From: Quercus robur
Lineage: Eukaryota > Streptophyta > Magnoliopsida > Fagales > Fagaceae
DNA: 64,000 nt
Reading direction: 5' to 3'
Assembly (NCBI RefSeq): GCF_932294415.1
Contig: NC_065542.1
Location: 49,578,942-49,642,941, forward strand
Below, one piece after another: positions 22,259 to 32,566 of the stretch. Position 1 is the first letter of the stretch, and each line of letters starts with the position of its first letter. The notes below the pieces were generated by a model. That model searched no databases. It saw nothing but the letters and a program-made list of their open reading frames with translations, and had not been told where the DNA came from. The translations under genes and the position numbers were made by a program.

Positions 22259-22270
22259 TGGTATCAGAGT
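22259..22270 (+). other. Primer-binding site (tRNA-iMet type) of an LTR-retrotransposon remnant
   Basis: TGGTATCAGAGT matches, except for its last base, the common plant PBS TGGTATCAGAGC, complementary to the 3' end of initiator tRNA-Met. It is followed by GTGAGCCCCACACATGAGGA, not by a gag frame. Confidence 0.55.
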
Positions 22271-22316
22271 CATACTTTAGCCAGAAATGTGAGCCCCACA
22301 CATGAGGACACGTGTG

Positions 22317-22372
22317 CCCGTATGGAGTATAATCCTCAAAGTGGACAATTCTACATAGTTGGGGTGAGGTGG

Positions 22373-22412
<40 letters not shown>

Positions 22413-22985
22413 TTTTGGTCAGGAAATATTTATATGATATGAGATCAAGGCAAGAATCATCTTAAATTTTCAAGGGAGAAGGATTAGCTGTGCTCAATCC
22501 CATCTAAATTAATGGTGTCATTAATCAGTCATTGCCTCCCCCAGATAACTAAGAAAATTAACTTTTCTTGCATGACATTTGATCTCCTAAGTCCTACCTG
22601 CTCCAATTTTATTTTATTATCATTTTTTTAGAGGTCAGTGTGAAACTAAATATGTCTATTTCACTCCCATAAAAAAATAAAAAATAAAAAGTCTATTTCA
22701 CAGAAGAGGATAAACTAGAAACAAGCAGCTAAAAATTATGAATTCATCTTCTAATTGGACAGAAAAAGCAACCTGGAGAGAAAGCAATTGACTTTTTTGC
22801 TCACATTCACACCGCCAGTCTTAAAGCAGTCGCCAACTGCTCTTGTCTCACTCTCACACACTGAATATATATAAATAAAAGATTCCGCTCTCACCAACTA
22901 AGAGTTTCCCATTAAATATTTTTATTTATTAGCAATAATTGTTTGGAACCATTTTTGTTAGCTAAAGTCATCTTGGACTGTCTTT
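22317..22985 (+). repeat. Second copy of the leader-like module, without the Helitron
   Basis: It matches the 1355-1420, 3058-3115 and 6620-7025 segments of the gene A insertion in the same order (CCTCAAAGTGGACAATTCTA..., GTTGGGGTGAGG, GAAAATTAACTTTTCTTGCA, GATTCCGCTCTCACCAACTA). It therefore shows the state of that module before the Helitron arrived. It contains an (AT)n tract at about 22378-22408. No DC1 coding sequence follows it. Confidence 0.75.
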
Positions 22986-22987
22986 TA

Positions 22988-23092
22988 CTTCACTCTCAAA
23001 TTGCTCTTACAAGGGAAAATGCGTCATTCAAGTTAAATGGGTCAATTTACAAGGATTGTTTCCTATTCGTCCACCATAAGCCAGGCTTGTAG
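22988..23092 (-). repeat. Inverted fragment of the gene A 3' flank
   Basis: The sequence from CTCAAATTGCTCTTA to CCATAAGCCAGGCTTGT is the reverse complement of about 10500-10605. It abuts the + oriented leader module at 22985, so promoter-side and 3'-side pieces of a DC1 unit are joined with no gene between them. Confidence 0.8.
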
Positions 23093-23661
23093 AAGAAAAG
23101 CTGCAAATTCATACCTTTATCACCTACAACACATTGAGAGCCTAAAACTAGATTAATGCAACATATTATAATCCATAGTAATCAGATCCTCCAAATGCTT
23201 AGTAATCTAAAAGTACACATCTCTAGATTACCATTTTGGATAATTCAAGGCACGGATTAGTAATGGAGGCTATATTCCTTCTATTCTCCAGCCCAATATG
23301 CAGTTTTTTAACTTGGGGGAGGGGGGCTGTTTTATATGATTTCACCTCTCTTTAAATGGTAATATACAATATCAATGAAATGATTAGAGAAGGAAGTTCA
23401 TTGCCTAAATCTACAATATCATGATATGCTTTAGTGAGATATTGACAGGAAAAAAGAAAAGAAAAATCTAACTTAATTTTACCAAATAAGTGAAAGATGT
23501 GTCATGGCCAGTACATACGGACCAACAAGGAAAATTGCTGAGGCCAACAATAGTTACTCTTTGAAGCAATCCTATAGCTGACCACTATCACTACAGTAAA
23601 CCCTATACATCAAACAGATAAGATCTAAGATCATATTCAATGAGTGGAAACAAATGCAACC

Positions 23662-24271
23662 AGGGTCGGAGCTGTGTTGAAGGTTGGGGAGGCCATGGTC
23701 CCCCCAAAATTTTGAAAATTTTTTAAATATATATATATATATAAATAATTATTTTAATATTTTTAAAATTTAGTCTATAAAAATAAGAGTTGGCCCCCCC
23801 ATATATTTGAATTAGTCCAATAATGCTCTTAAAAAAAATAATTGGTCTAATAGTAATAAAGATATAACTTTATTTTTTACAATTTTATTTTTTACTGTAA
23901 AATGTGCTCTTATATCGGTTAAATATTTAATAAAGTTTGGTATCAAACATGTTTGAATCTATCTTTTTTAACTCGTTATGTGGCGATTAACAAGTCATTG
24001 ACTCATTAAAAAAATCTTGTCATTAAAACTATACATGAAATGTGTCTTTAGTTGCCACATAATAGGTTAAAGCAAGATAGTTTCAAATATGTTTGGAGAC
24101 TAATTTATTCCTCCAAGTTTTGGATCATTCATATTTTTGAAAATTTCATTAGTTCAATTGAAAGATTTTTTACTTTGGTATAAAATTTGATAATTTGTAT
24201 TTAAAATGAAATTTTTTAAGAATTTCACTATGAAAATGGAAAAAAATGAATTTTATTTTATGAAAGATCAC
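23662..24271. mobile_element. 610-bp insertion flanked by direct repeats of 52-54 bp
   Basis: The block CATCAAACA...TAAGATCTAAGATC...GGAAACAAATGCAACC occurs at 23608-23661 and again at 24272-24323. Between them lies sequence starting AGGGTCGGAGCTGTG, with paired runs of C (about 23700 and 23797). The flanking repeat is much longer than usual target duplications, so this may be a target-primed retrotransposition event with an extended duplication or a local tandem duplication followed by insertion. There is no coding frame. Confidence 0.55.
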
Positions 24272-24323
24272 CATCAAACATAAGATCTAAGATCATATTC
24301 AATGAGTGGAAACAAATGCAACC

Positions 24324-27039
24324 CTTACAAAAAATAAAAGAACTATGGTATAAAGAGAGGATAAAACAATCAAGTGTCCGAAGTATGAGGAATGTTTTAT
24401 CACCAAAAGAGCCAGGGTATATTAATATAGATAGCTCATATAGCTTAGTCTTAAACAAAATTCCTAGCCAATCTAATCATGTTTTTTGATTTTCCATGTG
24501 GGGGCAATCCAATGGGGCATAAAATCAGAAATGTGTTTTAAGATACTATGAATAAAAGAAATTTACACTGAATGGTTGTTAACTTCTTATTGAAACAAGA
24601 GTATCATAACCTTTTGAATGGCTTAATAACGAGGCAAGCTGAAAGAAGACTATTCTCCACAAAGTAACATAAGAATGCATGCTATCACTGACCTCAAGAG
24701 ATGTATATTGCACTTGCAATCCAGCAGGGATTGATACATGTTGAGTCTGAAGATGTTCAACTAATAAATGCTTCCCTTTGTTACTTTGGAATTTCTATTT
24801 TCTAACTCCATTGTAGCATGCAAATATACCCTTTTGTTGTTGCCAAAAAAATAATGAAACCAAGTGGGGATCAATCATTTTCATTTGCTGCATCAAATAG
24901 TAATGCATTAGTAACTGAATAATATAATTACAATAAGAAAAGAATAATTCTCCTGAAAGAATTAAAACACCATTAAAATATTAAAATTCTAAGTCAGAAA
25001 GAATTGCATGACCAAGAATAAATGTTATAAAGAACTAGATGAAAGAAGGGGAAATATATGTTTCAATTTTCTTAAGCTCTACAGGTTATGAGGGTACTAC
25101 TAATCATTGCACTAGAGCATAATAGTTAATCACATATCTATTGTTATTTAAGGAACTATGCATTTGGAATACAACTCACCCCAATTATTGACACAACCAC
25201 CTCATCCTATATGCCAGTGTTCCCATCCCTGTAATAGTACAGAGGTCAAGTACCTTAGAAACAGATTTATTTTGCTTTGATATGTTCTATAAATATATGG
25301 CTCCATTCAACTGGAAGGAGACTATATGTATAGAATAAAATAGCATGAAAACACATTCTTAAAAGCAAAAAACACAATAAGCAATGAAGGCCCTAGGAAT
25401 TTCTTTTTTCTCATCATTGGGTGGGGGGATGCAAAAAGAAGTTCCATCATCATGTGATTTTCCCTTTCAAAACCTTTTAAAAAAAAAATAGTAAATGATT
25501 CATTAAAGAGCAAGGGCATGCAACCCATGTACATGGGAAGTATACAAGAGATATACTAATAACCATTGAAAAATTGTCTTGAAGCTTATATCCCCTCATA
25601 TAAGGTTCTAAGAAAGGGAAAATGCCTTTGCAATATTTGATGAATCCTCAGTCATTTCAATATTTTGTTTTTCTAGGCCAAACTTAGTTAACACACTTTG
25701 TTTCCCTTCTGCTCACCAATTAAAGATAAAATTTATGACCAGTAAGTCCATCCATGTTCACACCTAAACTTTAAACATGCCTTTAGCAGTTCACCCAGTG
25801 CATTGGTCAATTTTTGTTACCAAGACACCCTTACCATTGTTCTTATAATTCCTCTTTTTCTCTCAAATGCAGAACTGCCATGAATGACTTGCACAAACTA
25901 CATAAGCATTATTCTTATACATGCAACCCATTTTCAACCAAACAATTCTCTACTGTATAACTGATCACTTAATGAATTACCACACTGACACTATTCATTG
26001 AAAAAATGTTTCAAATATCCATGGACAGTTACCTATCTTGTTTTGGTTGTTTGCTTGGTTGTAACAAGAAATTTCTAATAATTTTCTTATCAATATGCAT
26101 CTAGTGTCTCTCTTATTCCAAAAGAAACTAGAGTAAACAATGTCATTACGGGAAAAATAAATTAATAATAATATCCCCAAAGGTAACAAACATGGTCACT
26201 TATAGGATCAACTCAATCCCAACCCTAGACCTTTTGTGTGGCAACATCTATTCCAATCTACCATGAAAATGAATTATTGCTAGATAGCAAGTTGTCCAAG
26301 AATGTCAAAATTTATTTCTTTACTCAATCATTCAATTTGCATGGGATCCAAAATTACAAATGTAATTTCAAAATAAAATAATATATATATTGAATAAGAA
26401 TGCCTCCGAAACATCCCTTTTGTAGGTGCTAATTTCCTAACTGCAAAAGGACAAGCAATTAGACCATTTCTCTCTTCTTCTTCTTCTTTTTGTAGGGTGG
26501 GGTGGGGGGGGGGGGGGTGGTGGGAGAGATGCGGGGAGAGGGTTGAGGGAGGATCAAATTTGAGATTAAAAGGTAGAAAGGCTAAGGAACTGACAGCTTC
26601 AAGACAAGTTTGATAAATTCCAACTCAATTTGAAATGTCAAAATTAGATAACAATTTCCAAAATTTTTTATTTTTTATTTTTTTATTTTCTAAGGCTATT
26701 ATTTTGTTTTAATTTTTTGCTTGGTAAGCTACTTATGTGCCAAGGGGACTCAAACCCTCAACCTCACCCACCACCTAGACTTATATGGGCGTTGGAGGTG
26801 CCATTTAGCCCCAAAAGCCATTGAAAATTTCTAGAAAAATTAAATTTATCAAATCATCTTTTGGTTAGAATCTGACCCACTAACAATGACCAATTACCCA
26901 AGTACTGACACATTACAAGAAAATAGTTTATACACAGTGTTGGTAGGAAAAGGCACACGAATTTAACTTATAGGGAATGCAACCAAAATGAAATCTTACA
27001 ATTTCTTAAACATTTCATGTCAATGAATTGCATACAAAC
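24324..27039. other. Gene-free stretch
   Basis: No supported gene. It holds a run of G (about 26504-26518, within GTGGGGTGGGG) preceded by a TTC-rich tract, and scattered short open frames without domains. The segment 26650-26800 contains ATGTGCCAAGGGGACTCAAA followed by CACCCACCACCTAG, a word common in plant repeats; I did not identify the family. Confidence 0.45.
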
Positions 27040-28109
27040 TTACTCTAAATAGTTGCAAAAAACCAAAATGTGTGATACTCTCTCCCAAAATCAGTAATAT
27101 CTATAATTATCTCGTTTTTCAACCCAAAGAAAGGATTAGGAATAGCTTTGTTCTCCACCAAGGTTGCCAAAACACTGTAATTATATCACCGTAGTTTGTT
27201 TTTTTTTATAGGACTATAATTAAATCACCGATACCCTTGACCCAATGAAAATATAGCTTTCATTTTCTTTTTCTGCACCAAAAGTACCCCAATAGCAATA
27301 ACACAACCTTGAGTGTATACTATAGATGTAACACTTGCAAACGTTTGTTATTGAACAAAAATTTCTAAAAGCATGATCAGCAGGGGCATAAATACTAGAT
27401 ATTATAGAACAAAACTTCAAAGTATAATTAACAGAGGCTTGAAATTTTAGAGGTGCTATGTAATAATGACATTGTTCAAAGCAAGAAAGTCTGACTTACA
27501 TTTTCTAAACTAAGCCCTTGACTTATCATACATAATTGCGCTTTCATAGAAATAAGTTCAATAACAATAATAATAATAATAATAATAAAAGTAACTAAAA
27601 CTAATGACATAAAAGATGTTGATAAGCATGTAGATATGTAATAACCCGAAATGCTTCTGAATCTTTGCATTCATGTTTTGCATCTAATTGTACATTTCCC
27701 TCTTCAAAATAATGGGAATCCAGCTAAGGAAGAAGAAGAGGAGATGGACAATTTAATATGAGCTCAAGAAAAATGAATGTGTTCAAAATTGCATAGAAAG
27801 AGAAGATAAGAAAAGTAGTCCTACACAATTGATAAGAAATTCCTATAGTTCGCCTTTTAGTTCCAAGATTGTCATCATATCCATAACTCAATGTTCCACA
27901 TTGAGTGCCAACTTCCCATTCTAGATATTGTACCATAAAACATTTAAAACTTAAAAAATGCTACTATCTACACACTTCTTGTTTCTAGCATGAGGACAAG
28001 GCAAGGTACAACCAAACACATACAACCATGAGTTGAACAATGTATTTATGTCCTATGTGGATCATGATGCCAAGAAAGTGCATTAAAAATAACTATTGCA
28101 ATGTCATTT
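27040..28109 (-). repeat. 3' flank of DC1 gene B
   Basis: Reverse complement of gene A flank 9400-10478. It contains the B version of the exon-like segment (27646-27723). It is cut off from the B coding region by the 8.3 kb element that starts at 28110. Confidence 0.85.
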
Positions 28110-30426
28110 TGATGTGCATGAAATATATACAATAAAGTACTCACATATCTACATATTTAGCCTTACTTTTATGTTATTTTGTGATTGATTATATATTAGC
28201 TTTGTGTTGTAGGTGACAATTTTTAGACCCCTTAAACAATTGATTAAACATAGGTAATTAGCCAAGTTGTTACTTAGTCCAATTAAACAAGTCTAGGTTG
28301 TCACAATAATAAAGATCAAATCATGCAAAGCAGCGGAAAATAAATAACACACAATATGATCACCCAGGAAACCAAACCGGTAAAAACCTGGGGAGGATTT
28401 GACCTAGCTATCCTCAAGGTAAACTTGAATCCACTATCAAAAAGAATCAAAGTTCATACAAAAGGACTTACAAGCACCCCCCGCTCGACTTCCTAATGCT
28501 ATCAACCAGTAGAACTTACTGACACGACCACGTGCAAGCTCCGAATCCACGGACTTCTTCTTTCTTAGATTCCGACCAGCTACAAGCACCCCCGCTTGTG
28601 TATTCTTTAAACTTTAATGACAGCAACTGTTTTGATCATCAAGGTGTAGAGAATATCTCCTCCTTGAAAACCCTAAGTTTGTGTAAAGGAAAGCTCCTCT
28701 AGATCTCACAAGAGATTTACACAAACCGCAATATGAGCAACACTAAAACGTGGCTAGGGTTTGCCTTTTATACTTAGGACAAATAAGAAACCCTAAAAAT
28801 GTTTTAAAACAACTAGGGCTGAGTTGGAAAATTCTGCAGAAAAGCAATCTGTCCGACGTTCGATCGGTCGAGCCTAAGCTTCGATCGATCGAGCCAGGCC
28901 GAAAGCCACAGTGCTTTCTGCTTTACACTCGATTCCAACTTTACATTGACATACAACTTTGAGCTAGCTTTAAACACTTCTAAACACATTGTTTTGATCA
29001 TGGTTTGCCAAAAATACAAATTAGAGTTCTAAATACATAAAGTCCTACACTTTAGAACCTAACAGTAGGTAACAAGGGCTTTACATGCAAAGTGGGGCTA
29101 GGCCAATTGAATCAAGCCAACTTAAATTCAGCCAGACATGAATTCAAGAAAAGACCAACCCAATTAAATTTAAGTCCAATTGGAGCAAGGAATCAAAGGA
29201 AATTTGCACCAAATCCAAGTCCAATTCGGATTAGGATTCCAAACTGCACATCAGTTAGTATTTTTAGCATAAATTTCGGCTCAGATATCCAATCGAGATG
29301 ATTCAAGTTGGGCTGGAACGTTAACTTAAAGGGCTACAACTTTGTAGTTTAACAAAAGTTCAAATTCTGATGTTAAATGGGCCAAAATAGTTGGTAAATT
29401 GAAGCCTAAAAATCTGGGGTTTTCTCCAAATGGGAATTCAACTTGTAATAGGATTCTTTGACCTATTTAAGGGCTCTTTAGGGAAAAATTCAGGGAGGCT
29501 GAGGCTGAGGCTAGTGCTAGGGCTAAGGGCTAAATGCGTAGAGAGTGCGGCTACTTCTTTGGTTTTCTTCCATGACAGTTAGTTTTATTTTATTTGTCTA
29601 GTTTAATGTTTAGTATTTTATTTTTGTGTTTTCTTTCAATTACTCTGAGTAGCTAAATTTATAATTAGGGTTGAGGATGAAACCTTGTTAAGGATTATCA
29701 ATAATATTTTATGTGATTTGATTTTTCCCACAATAGTTGTTCTTTATTGATTTAAATTGTTCTTGCTTCATACCAATTGACTAAGATGGGATTCTAGATA
29801 TGAGTTCAATCATGTTTTTCTCATGATTTAGGATTTTTCTTAATTAATTGAATGCTTGGTTTATTAATTCTTGATTATAAAATTGGATATCGCTTGTGAT
29901 TTGTCTGTCAATGGATACAATTTATGATTTGATTTTTAGAATTGGATATATATTGTGATTTGTTTGGCTACGGATACAATTGATGATTTGATTTTATACT
30001 TAAGAAGCGAAGAAGAACACGCTTTTGATTTTTAAAATAAGGATTTTAATGATGATATTTATTGTGATAGTAAGATTGATTTCTAGATTATCATGCAATG
30101 GTTGGGAAAAATTAATGATCATAAATATATGCTGATATGATTTACAAGGCGGATTCTAAAACTTTAATTCCTTTCTCTTGATTGTTTACATCTTTTTATT
30201 GTTTTATATCTTTTGCTTAGTTTAACTATTTGCTTAGTTTTATTATTTGTTTAGTATATTTAATTGCAAACAACCAATTTTTATTAAATTAGATTAGGAT
30301 TAATTTGGTTAAGGTTTAATCAATTTTCCTACGTTTATTCAAGTCCCTGTGGGTTCGACCTCGTTCTTGTCTAACTATACTTCGGTACGGTTCGTACACT
30401 TGCGAGTACTTTAAAATTTCACAACA
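28110..30426 (+). mobile_element. Full-length LTR in + orientation, Athila-like element, interrupted by a solo LTR
   Basis: It begins TGATGTGCATGAAATATATA and ends TTTCACAACA, a TG...CA LTR of about 1.46 kb once the nested insert (28214-29064 plus one 5-bp target copy) is removed. A TATTTAAGG box lies near 29463. It is followed by AATTTTTGG, the start of the leader and primer-binding site seen in the minus-oriented element (35515-35538), and then switches abruptly at about 30432 to an LTR fragment in the opposite orientation. Confidence 0.8.
28214..29064 (-). mobile_element. Solo LTR, probably Ty1/copia, nested, with 5-bp target duplication
   Basis: 851 bp with ends TGACAATTTTTAG and CCTAACA, flanked by GTAGG at 28209-28213 and 29065-29069. 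Read on the minus strand it starts TGTTAGGTTC. It contains paired palindromic words (GTTCGATCGGTCGAGCC, CTTCGATCGATCGAGCC) and several ACAAGCACCCCC motifs. A related solo LTR lies at 55215-56234. No internal region remains, which fits LTR-LTR recombination. Confidence 0.85.
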
Positions 30427-30431
30427 AATTT

Positions 30432-30691
30432 TTGGACTTGGATTTGGTACAAATTTCCTTTGATTCCTTGCTCCAATTGGACTTAAATTTAATTTGGTTG
30501 GTCTTTTCTTGAATTCATGCCTAGCTGGATGTAAGTTGGCTTGATTCAATTGGCTTAGCCCCCACTTTGCATGTAAAGCCCTTGTTACCTACAACACAAA
30601 GAAATTATATAATTAGTCACAAAATAACATAAAAGTAAGACTAAATATGTAGATATGTGAGTAATTTATTGTATATATTTCATGCACATCA
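30432..30691 (-). mobile_element. Truncated 3' LTR (first 260 bp) of the Athila-like element
   Basis: Read on the minus strand it starts at 30691 with TGATGTGCATGAAATATATA and matches the first 260 bp of the + LTR (28110-28213 and 29070-29225). It then stops head-to-head against the + LTR tail. The differences by eye are a few per hundred bases, so these are not products of one very recent event. Confidence 0.8.
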
Positions 30692-30712
30692 AATAACCCC
30701 AAACCTACATTT
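30692..30712 (-). other. Polypurine-type tract of the Athila-like element
   Basis: On the minus strand GTAGGTTTGGGG lies just upstream of the LTR start. A second, longer G-run (GGTTTGGGGGGGA) lies at about 32264-32277 near the end of the coding remnant. Confidence 0.5.
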
Positions 30713-32566
30713 TGCTAGTCCTCGAGCAAAACAGATAAAGAGTAAAACAAAACAAAGAAATTAAAAACAAAGAAAAAGGAAATCCTAACTAATCCACTTT
30801 TGCTGAATTTTCGATTGCATTTAGCGTATGCAACAAGCCTTTAAACCCCTGCTTACACTAGTGGACAAGTTGTAGTCTCGTGAGGGTTTGCAGGGAATGT
30901 ACCCACAAAATTCTGAGAATGAATACTAAAATAAATAAAACAAAGAAAATCCAACATTTTTTTTTTCAATTGCGTTTTGCAAAGAGGATTAGTTCAAGTT
31001 CAAAAACACTACAAATGCTAAAGAAATTTCTCATGCCATCAAAACTCAATGTGAGTGAAAAGTGGTAGCCAACTCTTAGTTTTAGAATAAACTTGACTCG
31101 AATCTCTGTTTGAAAGTATGTTTCAACTCAAATCTTTCTGGTGTTATCACTCAACAATTGAAATCACTCTGAAATGGGGTGTAACACTCTCAACAATATA
31201 TGTGAGCGAAATAAGGTAAGCAAAATCAAACACCTCACATATAAATCACATGAAAAACGCTTAATCAAGAAAGAACAAGTAGTCTCATGAAAGGATGCCA
31301 AAAATATTCATACCACACCTTTTTCTTCTCAGTCATATCAATATCTGAACTAAACAATCTTCAAGATCAAATAAGAACTTTATTAGGATGTAATGTAAGG
31401 TAAAAGCAAAGGGAATGAAATAAAAATGGGTGAAGGTAAATAATAAGAAGTGTTTTCAAGATTTGTCGGAATGTCAGCTCTTTTTGGAATTTCTATTCAA
31501 CAATTTTTTTTTTTTTTAAACTCTTCTTCTTCAAAGCAGTACTCCTTCCTTACATTTCACTTCTCAAAATTTGATGAGAACCCTTTTTATTTTCTTCTTT
31601 TTTGACACTTTTTTTTTTTTTTTGAATTTGATTTCTTCTTTGAATTCTCACACAAACCACCACATTGAAACAAACTGATCAAATTCCATCTTGAAACACT
31701 ATGGATAAGGGATTTAAGAAAGAAAGGCTAATTAAAAGGCTCAACGGGGTGACTAGCGATAATGTATCAAAAAAAGAAAAATACATATATGGCTCAAAGT
31801 AGACAAAAATGGCCTAATCTCATCTCTCAAAGACTAGTATAGTTCATTCAACATCAATGACTTCAAAAGATTCAAGTGTGGCATAAAATCATTTTTTTTT
31901 CTTGGCCAAAAGAAAGAACAATGAGACTACAACAAGGGAAACATGTTACGTACTTCCAAATGAACTTTAAGATTAGAAACAATAAATAACCCTCCAAAAA
32001 TAATGATTGGCTCAAAACTCACAGGGGTTATAGTCTCCACATTGTTATCATCAAGATTTTCTAATCATTTTTATCCTTCAACAAGAAGTTGTGTTTGAGT
32101 GGCTACGTGCATGTGCAATGAATTGAGCATGAAAGCAGTGAAATTCTTTAAGCAAGAGTAGTATAATGAACTCACAACATAAACCTCAAGCTAGGCAAAA
32201 GTTTTTTTTTTTTTTTAACACATCTAAACAAAACAAAACCAAAAGATAGAAATCTATAAAAATCCCCCCCAAACCTAAACCAAACATTGTCCTCAATGTT
32301 AAAAATGATACTCTCAAATATATGTCTTGAATGAAAAGAGAACAAAATATGAATATGCAACATAAGAAAATCAAGTAGGAAAAGTAAGGTAAGGAGAAAG
32401 AGGAGACGTACCTTGATCAAGCTGATTGTTATAAATTTTAATTTCTGTCAAATATCAGCTAGAACAAAAGAAAATAAAATGAAACAAGAAAATAAACACA
32501 AAGATTAATCTAAAATCAAAAAATAAACAAGAATTTTTTTTTTTTTTTTTTTTTTTGCAAAAAGAT
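30713..32566 (-). mobile_element. Long noncoding 3' region of the Athila-like element
   Basis: About 1.85 kb between the coding remnant and the 3' LTR contains no supported frame and several poly-T or poly-A runs. A long untranslated 3' stretch is common in Athila-type elements, some of which carry an env-like ORF there; I see no such ORF. Confidence 0.5.
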
